Made by a program: the position numbers and the translations under genes. A stretch of 64,000 bases of DNA from Streptococcus mitis (GTDB taxonomy: Bacteria > Bacillota > Bacilli > Lactobacillales > Streptococcaceae). Below the pieces are notes generated by a model that did not search any database, was not told the DNA's origin, and saw only the letters and a list, made by a program, of their open reading frames with translations. Numbering within the stretch: the stretch's first letter is position 1; each line of letters starts with the position of its first letter. Shown piece by piece: positions 17,984 to 30,046 of this stretch. The stretch covers positions 1-64,000 of the forward strand of contig NZ_JALDTZ010000012.1 of assembly GCF_023109105.1 (NCBI RefSeq). The letters are read 5' to 3'.

Positions 17984-19711
17984 TTAGAAACGAATCGTCT
18001 CACGAGTTTTTTCGTATGAAGTAACAAAACGGTTGGTTACACCTGGTTCTGCAACTTCCAAAGCTTGCGAAATCTTATCAAATGAAGCATGGTAATCAAA
18101 TTCTTTTTCAAAAATTTCTAATGATTCATTAAAGGCTTCTTGAATTCGTTCATCAAATGAGCGGTAACGGTTCGAATACTGTAGCAATTGTTCTGTCAAT
18201 GTTGCATATTGAACAATATTATAGGTTTCTTCTTCAAGTGCTTCCATATCATTTGTTGTAATTTCAAGCATACGGTTCACAGCTTCGATATTGACCCGAG
18301 CTTCTTCTAGTTCAGCCATCAAATCTTCAGTATGGTTACTTGCTGTAAAGAATAACTGTAAGAAATTCTGAGGAATACCTGGAAGATTGCGTTTTTCCAT
18401 ATATCTCTTAATCGTATGAAGACGATTTACATAAACATTTGCCTTCTGGCGAGCATTGATATCATCTTTTTCAATCTGAGCAAGACGTTGACTAACCTCA
18501 ACTTGTTCATCTTCAATTTCCTTCAAAGTCGCTTGTAAGTCTTCCAAACGTTCTTCAAGGAATGAATAGGGCTCCAACTGTTCCTCTTGTTCAGAAGTTA
18601 ATTCCAGTACAGATTCTTCCAAAGACTCTAGCTCAGCTTGTAATCGATGAACATGACTAACATCCGTTTCAGATAGTAGGTAATTGTTACTCAATCGTTG
18701 AATATCTTCCACTAACACAGCATTACTATCTTTCATGTGTTTCAAATATGTAGGAAGGGTCACAACTAAGCCTTCTACTACTTTTTGAGCGGCGATTTCT
18801 CGAGTAAAGATATCATAGAGTGCATTGATTTCTTCTTGAACTTGAGTATTTTCATACTCAGCATTATCCAACTCTAATTGTGCAATATTTTCATGGTTTT
18901 TCTTCAAAGCTTCATAAAGCAACTGGAAGCGAGATTCAATATCCGTTTCAGCAAAATGATAATTAGCATCTAAAAGCTTACGGTAGCCATCTTCTAAATC
19001 TTCCAGCTGATCAGGTAGGTCTTTAGATAATGTTGCTACAATTGCTGGGATACGGTCAACAATATGCGTTAAAGCCAAGATATGATTTTCAGCATTATCC
19101 AAAATCACGGCTGCTTCTACTGGATCTCCAGACGAGTTTAAAGTTACAAACTGAGAAAACTCTGATTGGATATTTTCCAATTGTTTTTCGATTTCAGACA
19201 AACCTTGGCCATATTCTTCAGAATGATCAGCAACTCGGTGTTGTAACTCTTCAAACAAGTCCAAGGTATGAAGAACACGTCCACTATTTTTAGATTCTTG
19301 TTTCTCCAAATCTGCCAAGGCATTGCGAATTGCCGCAATATCTTCTTCAATCAAGGTAATTTGACTTTCGATTTGATCAATTTGATTACTGGCCTTGAAA
19401 AAACGGAATGAGTTATTGTAGCCTTCTGCCTCGAAAAGATTATTTTCGATATCGGCAAAAGAATTAAGAGATAGATCAACCCATTTTTGATTCCATTCAC
19501 GGAAAGTCACTTGACTTTGTCCAATCAAGTGCATATTTTTTACAGCTTCAACTTCATCATTAACTGGAAGATTGTACAGTTCTTCTTTTTTCTCTTCTAA
19601 AATTGCTAGTTTACTTTCATTGCGTTTTCGTACATAGATTGCGATAGCATAGGCAATGACCAATAAAACTGCAACTGCAATTATTAAATAAATTACTAGT
19701 CTAGCAGACAT
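17984..19711 (-). CDS. ezrA: septation ring formation regulator EzrA
   Basis: EzrA is a membrane-anchored cell-division protein that binds FtsZ and cell-wall enzymes and limits Z-ring assembly. The 575-residue protein has one N-terminal membrane segment (about residues 6-26), then long spectrin-like coiled coils rich in Glu, Gln and Leu, with the conserved REWNQKWVDLS near residue 64 and RYRSFDERIQEAFNESLEIFEKEFDYHASF near the C-terminus. I start at ATG 19711 (MSARLVIYL) with AAGGAG upstream, not at 19738. From memory its middle differs visibly from pneumococcal EzrA. Confidence 0.95.
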   Translation of the reverse strand: MSARLVIYLIIAVAVLLVIAYAIAIYVRKRNESKLAILEEKKEELYNLPVNDEVEAVKNMHLIGQSQVTFREWNQKWVDLSLNSFADIENNLFEAEGYNNSFRFFKASNQIDQIESQITLIEEDIAAIRNALADLEKQESKNSGRVLHTLDLFEELQHRVADHSEEYGQGLSEIEKQLENIQSEFSQFVTLNSSGDPVEAAVILDNAENHILALTHIVDRIPAIVATLSKDLPDQLEDLEDGYRKLLDANYHFAETDIESRFQLLYEALKKNHENIAQLELDNAEYENTQVQEEINALYDIFTREIAAQKVVEGLVVTLPTYLKHMKDSNAVLVEDIQRLSNNYLLSETDVSHVHRLQAELESLEESVLELTSEQEEQLEPYSFLEERLEDLQATLKEIEDEQVEVSQRLAQIEKDDINARQKANVYVNRLHTIKRYMEKRNLPGIPQNFLQLFFTASNHTEDLMAELEEARVNIEAVNRMLEITTNDMEALEEETYNIVQYATLTEQLLQYSNRYRSFDERIQEAFNESLEIFEKEFDYHASFDKISQALEVAEPGVTNRFVTSYEKTRETIRF

Positions 19712-19792
19712 ATTAAACTCCTTTTTTACTTGAAACAATCGTAATGATTATATCATATTTTTTAGACCAAGGGAACTACTTCTCCCGATTTT

Positions 19793-22317
<2,525 letters not shown>

Positions 22318-22324
22318 AGCTTTC

Positions 22325-22330
22325 ATTATA
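22325..22330 (-). promoter_or_regulatory. -10 box predicting a leaderless HAD-gyrB transcript
   Basis: TGG-TATAAT lies 7 nt before the ATG at 22317, so the transcription start should fall at or next to the start codon. Confidence 0.55.
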
Positions 22331-22378
22331 CCATTTTTTCCTTAAAAAAGCGATGATTTCCCTGAGTTTTCCACATAA

Positions 22379-22404
22379 AAAAACGAGAGGTTGACTCCCG
22401 TTTT
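22379..22404 (-). terminator. terminator of the DJ-1/PfpI gene
   Basis: AAAACGAGAG and CTCCCGTTTT arms with one mismatch, overlapping the stop codon and followed by T residues on the minus strand. Confidence 0.65.
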
Positions 22405-22957
22405 ACTGATTTTTACCAAAGACATCTCGATAGAGCATTCCTGTTCGTAAACTCTCTGCGTCTCCTCCTAATTGCTCCACTAATTCGTAGGCAAAGGCAA
22501 GGGCTGTTGAAGGGCCTCGACTGGTTGTCAAATGACCATCTACCACTACTGTTTCCTTGATGTATTGACCATCAAGGATTTGCTCTTGAACACCATCATA
22601 GCAAGTGTACTGCTTGTTTTTCAATAGCCCTGCTTGATTGAGGGCGATTGGTGCCGCACAAATGGCTGCCAGTTTCTTCCCTTCTTGCCCGAAGCTTTGC
22701 AATTCTTGCATCAAGGCCTGGTTGTCACGTAAATGTGCAGAACCAGGCATTCCTCCAGGAAGGACTATCATATCATAGTCTGACAAATCTCCATCAAAGA
22801 CACGATCTGCTCTTACTTGGATTGCATGCGAACCCGTCACTTGCTCTTCAAAACCAACCATATCACAAGTGATATTGGCACGGCGCAAGACGTCTACAAC
22901 TGTCAAAGCTTCAATTTCTTCAAATCCCTGAGCTAACATAACTGCTACTTTAACCAT
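22403..22957 (-). CDS. DJ-1/PfpI family protein (ThiJ/YajL-like)
   Basis: The 184-residue protein has the DJ-1 fold: AQGFEEIEALTVVDVLRRA at the N-terminus with the acidic residue that tunes the nucleophile (E14), VLPGGMPGS near residue 65, and the nucleophile elbow AAICAAPIAL with C100. Relatives are described as glyoxalase III, deglycase or redox chaperones; its own activity is not settled. It is 10 bp downstream of rodA and co-oriented. Confidence 0.88.
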   Translation of the reverse strand: MVKVAVMLAQGFEEIEALTVVDVLRRANITCDMVGFEEQVTGSHAIQVRADRVFDGDLSDYDMIVLPGGMPGSAHLRDNQALMQELQSFGQEGKKLAAICAAPIALNQAGLLKNKQYTCYDGVQEQILDGQYIKETVVVDGHLTTSRGPSTALAFAYELVEQLGGDAESLRTGMLYRDVFGKNQ

Positions 22958-22967
22958 GATTTTCTCC

Positions 22968-24191
22968 TTATTTGATTCGTTTTAATACAACTTTTTTTCG
23001 CTTAAATGGAACTTTTCCACTCTTTTCTTCAGCTAAATTGGTCTGGTAACTCATCGATAAAAGTAATCCAACACCAATCAAGTTACTGATAATCGCCGAC
23101 CCACCTTGTGAAATGAAAGGCAATGGAATCCCCGTCAAGGGAAGCAAGCCAGTAACGGCACCGATATTCTCAAAGATATGGAAGAGCAACATCATAATCA
23201 AACCTGTGGAAATATAAGTATAGAACTGGTTATTTGATTTAAGTGTAATCTTCAACATACGGTAAATCAGCATGAGATAAAGTGCAATAACAAGAACAGA
23301 GCCAATGAAGCCAAAATCTTCTGCAATGACCGTGAAAATCATATCAGACTCTCTAACTGGAATAAGCAAATTAGAAGCATTAAATCCTTGACCAAATAAG
23401 CCACCGCTTCCAATAGCAATCTGCCCTTGAGCCTGCTGGTAAGTAGTTGTTTGAGCAAAGTCAAATGGGTTGAGCCAAGCCAAAATACGATTGATTTGGT
23501 AGGTCGGCATTCCCAGTTGATGGAGAAAAGCCCGGCCGTCCTTGCTGATAAAAATAGCTAAGAAACCAGCAACTCCTGTTACAGCAGTCACAAATACTGG
23601 GATAATAATTTTCCAAGAAACCCCCGATAATAAAACGATTCCTGAGAAAATAGCCACAAAAACCAAGGCCGTCCCCAAGTCACTTTGAAGTGCCAAAAGA
23701 AGTAAGACTGGAATGGTAAAGAGAATCATCCAGAAAATCAACAAAAAGTCCAGCGGAACCGTTCGACGCCATTCCTTATGTTTTTTTGTAAACTGGACAA
23801 TGACACGGGCTAGCATGAGGATGTAGGATATCTTCATAAACTCTGACGGTTGAAACAAGGTGATTCCATTTACTGAAATCCAGTTTTTAGCACCTGTAGA
23901 TGCGACTAAGCTTGGATTATAAAAGACGATAGGTAAAACCATGAGTCCCAAGCCTAAAATATAAAGAAAGGGGGTCACCTTCCAAAGAAACTCTGTATTG
24001 AAGAGCATGACGACAAAACCAATCACAAGCCCCAAGGCAATCCAGGCGACCTGCTGCCCTAAAATGGGCAGAATATTGTTTGGATAATCATGACTAACGG
24101 CTATATAAATAGCCACCACGCCGATAACCAGTAGAAAAAATACTGGCAAGAGCAAACTATAATCGACTCTAGAGTCGAGAGAACGTTTCAT
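22968..24191 (-). CDS. rodA: rod-shape/peptidoglycan glycosyltransferase RodA (SEDS family)
   Basis: RodA polymerises lipid II into glycan strands for peripheral wall growth, with a class B PBP. The 407-residue protein has about ten membrane segments. SEDS landmarks are STGAKNWISVNGITLFQPSEFMKISYI near residue 100, LALQSDLGTALVF near residue 165, the long extracellular loop with IAIGSGGLFGQG and ESDMIFTVIAEDFGFIGS near residue 280, and GLLPLTGIPLPFISQGGS near residue 350. FtsW is the alternative; the position next to the gyrB block agrees with pneumococcal rodA. Confidence 0.93.
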   Translation of the reverse strand: MKRSLDSRVDYSLLLPVFFLLVIGVVAIYIAVSHDYPNNILPILGQQVAWIALGLVIGFVVMLFNTEFLWKVTPFLYILGLGLMVLPIVFYNPSLVASTGAKNWISVNGITLFQPSEFMKISYILMLARVIVQFTKKHKEWRRTVPLDFLLIFWMILFTIPVLLLLALQSDLGTALVFVAIFSGIVLLSGVSWKIIIPVFVTAVTGVAGFLAIFISKDGRAFLHQLGMPTYQINRILAWLNPFDFAQTTTYQQAQGQIAIGSGGLFGQGFNASNLLIPVRESDMIFTVIAEDFGFIGSVLVIALYLMLIYRMLKITLKSNNQFYTYISTGLIMMLLFHIFENIGAVTGLLPLTGIPLPFISQGGSAIISNLIGVGLLLSMSYQTNLAEEKSGKVPFKRKKVVLKRIK

Positions 24192-24227
24192 ATATACTAA
24201 CCTTATACTTTCATACTATACTACTTA

Positions 24228-26678
24228 TCAAAGTTCATTTAAAAATGTATCAATAACTTCATTAACTTCAGACTGAGAGAGGGTTTTAACAGTCGCCTCT
24301 TTTGCTAGAGATGCCACTATTTGTTTGCCATATCTCTTTCCGACAATTCTCCTATCCAAAATAAGAGTTAAGGAACGTTGGTGTTCGCGTCTCATACTTC
24401 TTCCCAAAGCCTGTTTTAAACGAATAATGGCCATTGGCAACTGATAATCATAAAAGGCATTTTTTCCTTCTTGATTCAGTTCCTGATTAATCTTTTTCGT
24501 CAAGGGCTCTTGGGGATTTTGGAAAGGAAGTCTTGGTACAACTTGAATCACAAAAGGATGACTTGAAAAATCAACTCCCTCCCAGAAACTTGCTGCACCA
24601 AGCAGGATTTGTTGTTCACCTTTTTCAAAGCGTTTCTTAAGCTGATGAACATCCCCATTTTTATACTGGGCCAAGTGGCTAACTGGAAGTAAATCCGATA
24701 CTGCTAGAAGCATGTCTTTAGCAGTAAAGAGAACTAAAATCGGTTGCTGGAAAGCTTGAACTTCCATCAGCAAATTAGCTACCTCTTTGGCGTAAACTTC
24801 TAAGGAAGTTTCTGTTACCAGAGGGAAATCTTTAACCAAGACCACTTCTTGCTCCTGTTTTCCCCTAGCTTCAATCTTGACAAATTTGGCTTCAGGATAG
24901 CCTAGAAGGTCTGCAAAAGAAACTCTCTGACTAATCTCAAGAGTAGCCGACACTCCCAAGACTTGACACGAATTAGGTACTAAAGAAGATAAAAGAATAC
25001 GGCCTGATTTCGTAGAAGAAATCTGAATTTTCTTTTGACTCGTTTCAGTTGCTTCAAGCCAGTAATCTCGTTCAGTTGTAAAATAGCGAACCAGCTCTTC
25101 AAAGCCTTCTACTTCTAATTCTGAAAAATACTGATGGAGATTGGCAAGAGAATCTAAGATATTTTTCTTAGATTTCCCAGACTGGAATTGTTCTATTAAG
25201 TAGAGACACTCAAATCGAATACTTTCTAGTATTCGTTGCTGGATCTTATTTTGCTCGTCCAGTAAAGCCTTATCAAGCAAATCGATAATGGACTGGATAT
25301 CGTAGGTCTCTTGAAGCAGATTTTCTAAAGCTAACAAAATCTTTTGAACTTCATCAACAATCAGTAAACGATCGCTGACAAATTCAGGATTATCTTCCAG
25401 TCTGGTTACAAGATAGGCATGATTGGTCACTAAAAGCTTGCAGGTTTGTGCCCTTTCTTGACTACGTTTCCAGAAATCTTCCGTCATAAATAAGCTTCGA
25501 GATGATAAATTCCCGTCATGACGAAGGTCTGCTAGAAAATGTTGGTAACGGTAAAGTTGCCCAATTTCATCCAAATCTCCTGTCCCTGTCTCAGTCAGCC
25601 AGACCAAGAGTTGCATTTTAAAGCGTCTAAATAAGCGATTTTCATCATTTTCCTGCAAGGAACGATAAAAGGCATCCAACTTCAAATAATTGTGTGGCCC
25701 CTTTAAACTATGAATATCTATATGGAACACTTCCTTGAGATGTTTACCTTCTTCTTCCATGATTTGATTTTGAAGAATCTTTGTCGGAACACTAAGAACA
25801 ATTTGACGCTCTTTGGATTGAGATAAAGCGGGTAAGAGATAGCCGTAGGTTTTTCCAATTCCTGTCGGCGCTTGAATTAATGAGACAGGCTCATCTTTCA
25901 ATAGCAAGCCGACTTCTTTAGCAAAACTTTCTTGTTCCTCCCTCACTTCAAGGTTCAATAGAGAAATATTTTTCGGAAAATCTTGAGATAGTTTTCGTGG
26001 CTCCAGGGAAGCTTCATTTTTCTTGAAATACAGTCCTTGAACATGGACCAAGTCTGGAGAACTCAGGATAGATCGGCTGCGATAAATTTCTTCAATAACC
26101 AAGTAGGATTCATATAGGAGGGCATCAGCCATTTCCAACAAGCGTTCCAAGAGACCTTTAGGAAGCTGGGCCATCTTTTCCCGTAAAAAAAGAAGTAATT
26201 CTGCTGTAGCTTGGGCATCTGAAAGGGCTGTGTGAGCGTGTTTAAGAGGAATTCCTAATTCTCGGCACAATATCGGCAAGCTATATTTTTCCAGTTCAGG
26301 GAAAAAGACCTGGGCCAATTCGACCGTATCAACACGAGGATTTCTTAGCTCATAGCCTTCAAAAAATAAATTTTCCGCCAAGAGATTGGCATCAAACTGA
26401 ACATTATGGGCTACAAAAATCCCATCCTCCACCAAGTCAAAGATTTTTCTAGCAACTTGCGAAAAATCAGGTGCTTGCGCCAGACGTTGATCTGTCAATC
26501 CTGTCAGTTCTTTGATATGAGCATCCAAAGGTTCGTATGGATTGACATCCGTCGTATAGTGATCGACGATTTTTCCGTCCTCAATCACAACAATTCCCAC
26601 TTGGATAATTTTAGCCTTACTACCTGTGCTAGTTGCCTCTAAATCAACCACAACATAGCGATTACCAATCGTTTTCAT
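24228..26678 (-). CDS. dinG: DnaQ-type exonuclease / DinG-type helicase fusion
   Basis: An 816-residue fusion. Residues 1-170 form a DEDDh exonuclease (VDLEATS near residue 11, HNVQFDANLL near 100, HAHTALSDAQATAEL near 148). The rest is an XPD/DinG-like SF2 helicase: QAPTGIGKTYGYLLPALS near residue 268, a Walker B LLIVDEVQKI in place of DEAH, GAASFWEGVDF near residue 690, and QALGRSMRREHQR near 760. The four cysteines of the Fe-S cluster in classical DinG are not seen, as in other Firmicutes members, where helicase activity is doubtful. TATAAT lies 8 nt before the ATG with no Shine-Dalgarno. Confidence 0.9.
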   Translation of the reverse strand: MKTIGNRYVVVDLEATSTGSKAKIIQVGIVVIEDGKIVDHYTTDVNPYEPLDAHIKELTGLTDQRLAQAPDFSQVARKIFDLVEDGIFVAHNVQFDANLLAENLFFEGYELRNPRVDTVELAQVFFPELEKYSLPILCRELGIPLKHAHTALSDAQATAELLLFLREKMAQLPKGLLERLLEMADALLYESYLVIEEIYRSRSILSSPDLVHVQGLYFKKNEASLEPRKLSQDFPKNISLLNLEVREEQESFAKEVGLLLKDEPVSLIQAPTGIGKTYGYLLPALSQSKERQIVLSVPTKILQNQIMEEEGKHLKEVFHIDIHSLKGPHNYLKLDAFYRSLQENDENRLFRRFKMQLLVWLTETGTGDLDEIGQLYRYQHFLADLRHDGNLSSRSLFMTEDFWKRSQERAQTCKLLVTNHAYLVTRLEDNPEFVSDRLLIVDEVQKILLALENLLQETYDIQSIIDLLDKALLDEQNKIQQRILESIRFECLYLIEQFQSGKSKKNILDSLANLHQYFSELEVEGFEELVRYFTTERDYWLEATETSQKKIQISSTKSGRILLSSLVPNSCQVLGVSATLEISQRVSFADLLGYPEAKFVKIEARGKQEQEVVLVKDFPLVTETSLEVYAKEVANLLMEVQAFQQPILVLFTAKDMLLAVSDLLPVSHLAQYKNGDVHQLKKRFEKGEQQILLGAASFWEGVDFSSHPFVIQVVPRLPFQNPQEPLTKKINQELNQEGKNAFYDYQLPMAIIRLKQALGRSMRREHQRSLTLILDRRIVGKRYGKQIVASLAKEATVKTLSQSEVNEVIDTFLNEL

Positions 26679-26686
26679 TATAAAAA

Positions 26687-26692
26687 ATTATA
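26687..26692 (-). promoter_or_regulatory. -10 box predicting a leaderless dinG transcript
   Basis: TGG-TATAAT ends 8 nt before the dinG ATG; the intervening bases are A/T only with no Shine-Dalgarno. Confidence 0.55.
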
Positions 26693-26828
26693 CCAAAAAA
26701 AGGGCCATTTGGCACCTGCAAACATGGGATAATTTTCAAACTCAAGAAGGTCACTTTTCTTAAAAACACCGTCAAACAGAGCAGCCTAGCCTGCTGATTT
26801 TTTGAAAATAGTGAAGAAATACGAAAAA

Positions 26829-26864
26829 TTGAGAGAAGAAATGTTTACATCTTCCTTCTCTCAA
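26829..26864 (-). terminator. hairpin downstream of the U32 peptidase gene
   Basis: TTGAGAGAAG pairs with CTTCTCTCAA around a 16-nt loop. It has a moderate A/T tail on the minus strand. Another small hairpin (AGCAG/CTGCT) with a T-run on the plus strand lies at 26779-26795. Confidence 0.6.
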
Positions 26865-26877
26865 CTATCTATTTACT

Positions 26878-27807
26878 TTATTTAACCATATCAGGATCGT
26901 AGTCATAGAAACCTGTATCAAGGAAACGGTTTTTAGGGTGAAGTTTACGAACTTCTTCATCCAACAAGAAGGCTTGGTCATGGCTAAAGTTGCCCTCTTG
27001 AATCAAGCTACGCGCTTGAATAAAGAGTTTTGCAATCTCAACAAAGTTCTGACCTGGAGTGTAGAGCCCTTCTAGTTTCCAGTGAGTAAAACCATGCTCT
27101 ACCAATTCTGTTAATTTGGTCATCAAATCAAGGTCATTGTTGGCAAAGATGTGAGTACCATGATTGTCTTCAAAAATGGAATAGTGGCTCTCTGGGTCAC
27201 TTGGTTCAGCCAAGAACAAATCACGCTGACGTGTTTTTTCGTCATCAATTTGAGTGAAATTATAGTAGTTTTGCAAGAGCGGACGCTTAGAATGGTGAAT
27301 AACACTAGCTCCATAAACCAACACTTCAGCAGGAATTTCCAAAATCTCTGGCATTTTGAAGAGTTCAGCCGATGGAATTTCACGCGCCAAAACAGCCTCA
27401 GATGCGCCAGCCTTCTGTCCCCAGAAGTTAATCTGACGACTGCTAGTTACCATGGTTGAAGCATCGTAGATGGTCTTAAATGAATAACCATCGCGGTTGA
27501 CTACGTAAAAGACACCTGCATCCCCAATCGTAATGTAGTCTGTCTTGATTTCTTCCAAAAAGTCTAAGAAAGGCTTGATACGGTCCATCATATCTTGGTG
27601 CATGAGGGCGTTAACCGCAACAATCAATTCCTTATCCGCATCATGAACCAGCTTAGCGATTTCACGCAATTGGTCATAACTAAAGGTCGTTGGCAGACGA
27701 AGGCCAAAATCTTTCTCACCAACATAGATACGGTCTACGCCAGCTTCGAGCAGTTGTTTAACTTGTTCAATACTTTCAGCAGTTGCTGTAATGATAATCT
27801 TTTCCAT
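26878..27807 (-). CDS. U32 family peptidase / collagenase-like protein
   Basis: The 309-residue protein has the U32 core: LEAGVDRIYVGEKDFGLRLP at the N-terminus (TIM-barrel start) and EILEIPAEVLVYGASVIHHSKRPLLQNYYN near residue 160, the family signature region. U32 proteins are now linked to prephenate-dependent RNA or cofactor hydroxylation as well as proteolysis. In many Firmicutes a short U32 protein is paired with a longer one in the next gene; no partner is visible here. A -10 box sits 7 nt before the ATG with no Shine-Dalgarno. Confidence 0.85.
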   Translation of the reverse strand: MEKIIITATAESIEQVKQLLEAGVDRIYVGEKDFGLRLPTTFSYDQLREIAKLVHDADKELIVAVNALMHQDMMDRIKPFLDFLEEIKTDYITIGDAGVFYVVNRDGYSFKTIYDASTMVTSSRQINFWGQKAGASEAVLAREIPSAELFKMPEILEIPAEVLVYGASVIHHSKRPLLQNYYNFTQIDDEKTRQRDLFLAEPSDPESHYSIFEDNHGTHIFANNDLDLMTKLTELVEHGFTHWKLEGLYTPGQNFVEIAKLFIQARSLIQEGNFSHDQAFLLDEEVRKLHPKNRFLDTGFYDYDPDMVK

Positions 27808-27814
27808 AAGAAAA

Positions 27815-27820
27815 ATTATA
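27815..27820 (-). promoter_or_regulatory. -10 box predicting a leaderless U32 transcript
   Basis: TGG-TATAAT is followed by seven bases (TTTTCTT) and the ATG. Confidence 0.55.
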
Positions 27821-27894
27821 CCACATTTCTCAAAAATCAGCTATGAATACTAGGAGTTTTCTAAAAAGTCAAAGTCATTTTTTAAAGTTCGCAA

Positions 27895-27927
27895 TCAAAA
27901 AGTGAACAGTAACTAGCACCGTTCACT
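27895..27927 (-). terminator. terminator of the two-gene ABC exporter operon
   Basis: AGTGAACAGT and ACCGTTCACT arms around a 7-nt loop, followed by TTTTTG on the minus strand. Confidence 0.75.
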
Positions 27928-27934
27928 CTCTTTT

Positions 27935-28615
27935 TTATGCATGTATTTTTTCAACTAGATGGCCGTCATTCATAACATAAACTCGGTCAACCTTCTCAAG
28001 AAGGCGTGTATCATGTGTAATCATAACAACTCCTCTACCTTGTGCGTGGGCAATGGCAGCCAACATCTCCGTTACTTGGTAAGCACGCTCGGTATCCAGA
28101 CTTGCTGTCGGCTCATCTGCAAGCACGATACTTGGATTGTTGTAAAGTGCTCTAGCAATCGCCGCACGTTGACGTTCTCCACCTGATAAAGCCTTGGGAT
28201 ACTGATCTTGTACTTTTTCCAAATCCAACAAGTCAAGTAACTCTTTTCGATCACTTTTACTATTTTTTTCCTTATCCAGTTTGTCAATCAAATCCAGCTG
28301 TTCCTTGACCGTAAGAAAAGGAATTAAGTTTGAAGCTTGTAGAATAAAGCCAAACTCTCTAAAACGGAGGTCTGTTTTCTCCTTCTCCGTCAAACTGCCT
28401 GTTTCTTTCCCCTTTACCAAAATCTTTCCACTCGATGCTTCCTGAAGTTGTCCAAGAGTTGTTAGAAAAGTCGTTTTTCCAGAACCTGAAGGCCCAACGA
28501 TAGCCACGAACTCTCCCTCATTTAGCTGAAAATCCGTCTCATGCAGAGCTACGACTTTCATCTTTCCTTCCCCGTACGTTTTTGTCACTTGAGTCATTTC
28601 AATCAATGCTGTCAT
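27935..28615 (-). CDS. ABC transporter ATPase (MacB/LolD type)
   Basis: A 226-residue ATPase of the antimicrobial-peptide/lipoprotein exporter type. Walker A GPSGSGKTT near residue 38, the Q-loop GFILQASNLIPFLTVKEQ, signature LSGGERQRAAIARAL near residue 137, and VLADEPTASLDTE near residue 157 are intact. I start at ATG 28615 because GGAG precedes it and the longer reading from 28639 lies inside the permease gene. It forms an operon with the FtsX-like permease; no histidine kinase or adaptor gene is next to it. Confidence 0.9.
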   Translation of the reverse strand: MTALIEMTQVTKTYGEGKMKVVALHETDFQLNEGEFVAIVGPSGSGKTTFLTTLGQLQEASSGKILVKGKETGSLTEKEKTDLRFREFGFILQASNLIPFLTVKEQLDLIDKLDKEKNSKSDRKELLDLLDLEKVQDQYPKALSGGERQRAAIARALYNNPSIVLADEPTASLDTERAYQVTEMLAAIAHAQGRGVVMITHDTRLLEKVDRVYVMNDGHLVEKIHA

Positions 28616-28628
28616 ACTATTCTCCTTA

Positions 28629-29696
28629 TCATTCTGCAATAGCAGTAATCGGGTCCACCTTTAGCAAGCGTGGAAGTGAAATGACACCACCTAGCAGGGC
28701 CATCAAGCAAATCACCAAGCAAATCACCAAGCTTAGGATAGAATAGGCTAACCAACTTGGGTAGAAAAAGAAGGTAGCTGGTAAGACTAAAATCACTCCA
28801 CCAATAGCCAGCAAAGCTAAAGCAATTCCCATACCGGCTAGGAGGAAGATTTGACAGAAAAGAGACCATACAATAGTTTTAATCTGTATTCCCTGAGCCC
28901 GCATTATTCCATAAAGTCCTAGTTTTTGGATGGTAATGATATAGACAAATATACCCACAATCAAGCCTGTGATGATAATCATAGCAAGAATCATCCCTGA
29001 AAATACATTAACCTGAGGTGTGTAACCAGGAATTTTCGAAATCATTTTTGGAATGGAAATCTGTTTCAGTCCATCACCAGCCACTTCTATATCATTTTTC
29101 AATACCAAGGCAGAGATCGATTTATTAGATTTTAAAGTTCCTTGTAATGTCCAATAAGTTGTCAGACTCGTAAAGACAACAGGCTCAGTAAAAAATTTAT
29201 TTCCTTGAGCTAGGCCTACAATCTTGTAACCTGTCTCACTTCCATTCAGCTGAATGGCATCACCTAGCTTGATTCCATAGTTCTCAAAGGACTGATCCAC
29301 GACAACCTCATCATCCCCCTCAGGATAGCGTCCCTCCGTCAAACTCGGAGAGATGAAGGCGTCCCACTCTTGAGCAAAGATGGAAACATTGACCTTTTCA
29401 CTATCATTGATTAGATTGGTCACAGCGAACATATACCCCAGTGGAGCAGCCTCTTTAGAACTCTTCTCCTTGTAGTCCTTTTCAGGAATTAAAGATGCCG
29501 TCAAATTATCATTTGCGTAGTCAGATAAAACCACACCCGTCGCTTGCCAGTTATCAATAGCGGATCGGTTGTTACGTACAAGACCAAGAGCTAAACTGGT
29601 CATAAAAAAGACCATGAAAGCGATAAGAAAAATGGTAGTTAAAATCAAACTATATCGAAGTTTGTTTCGTAATATTTCTTTGATAGCAAGATACAT
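28629..29696 (-). CDS. FtsX-like ABC transporter permease (DevC type)
   Basis: A 355-residue membrane protein with one membrane segment at residues 14-38, a large extracellular domain of about 200 residues, then three C-terminal membrane segments, the DevC/FtsX arrangement. The short C-terminal tail RLLKVDPITAIAE is a common end of FtsX permeases. Start ATG 29696 has AAGGAG upstream. The exported substrate is not known. Confidence 0.88.
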   Translation of the reverse strand: MYLAIKEILRNKLRYSLILTTIFLIAFMVFFMTSLALGLVRNNRSAIDNWQATGVVLSDYANDNLTASLIPEKDYKEKSSKEAAPLGYMFAVTNLINDSEKVNVSIFAQEWDAFISPSLTEGRYPEGDDEVVVDQSFENYGIKLGDAIQLNGSETGYKIVGLAQGNKFFTEPVVFTSLTTYWTLQGTLKSNKSISALVLKNDIEVAGDGLKQISIPKMISKIPGYTPQVNVFSGMILAMIIITGLIVGIFVYIITIQKLGLYGIMRAQGIQIKTIVWSLFCQIFLLAGMGIALALLAIGGVILVLPATFFFYPSWLAYSILSLVICLVICLMALLGGVISLPRLLKVDPITAIAE

Positions 29697-29757
29697 GCTT
29701 ATCTCCTTTAACTTTTCCAAGAGGCATCAATTAGACACCTCACTACTATAAAAATAG

Positions 29758-29776
29758 GAGACAGAAAATCTGTCTC
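29758..29776 (-). promoter_or_regulatory. leader hairpin of the ABC exporter operon
   Basis: GAGACAGA and TCTGTCTC form a perfect 8-bp stem with a 3-nt loop, followed on the minus strand by CCTATTTTTA, 60 nt before the permease start. It may be an attenuator. The rest of 29777-30046 is A/T-rich intergenic DNA without an ORF or a clear promoter. Confidence 0.45.
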
Positions 29777-30046
29777 TATATTCAAAACAAATCTCACTAA
29801 TAAAATTAAAGAAAATAAGGAAACAAATTTTCGTAAAAATGAATCATTTGATAGCCCTATTTTCTTAAAAATATAATCAATTATGAATATTAATAAGTAT
29901 TTAGTATCTATTCATCCTATCATTTTCACATTATGGTGTCAAGAAAAGTGATTTTGAAAAGGGACTTTATTCTTTTTGTAACCTTTCTGTAATAATTCTC
30001 TGCTGAAAAAATGATAAAATGGTTATGTACTGTTAAGGAGAGAATA

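Noticed and set aside
26679..26877. Small ORF or RNA gene between dinG and the U32 gene
   Set aside because: Only hairpins are visible; no promoter or conserved structure could be supported.
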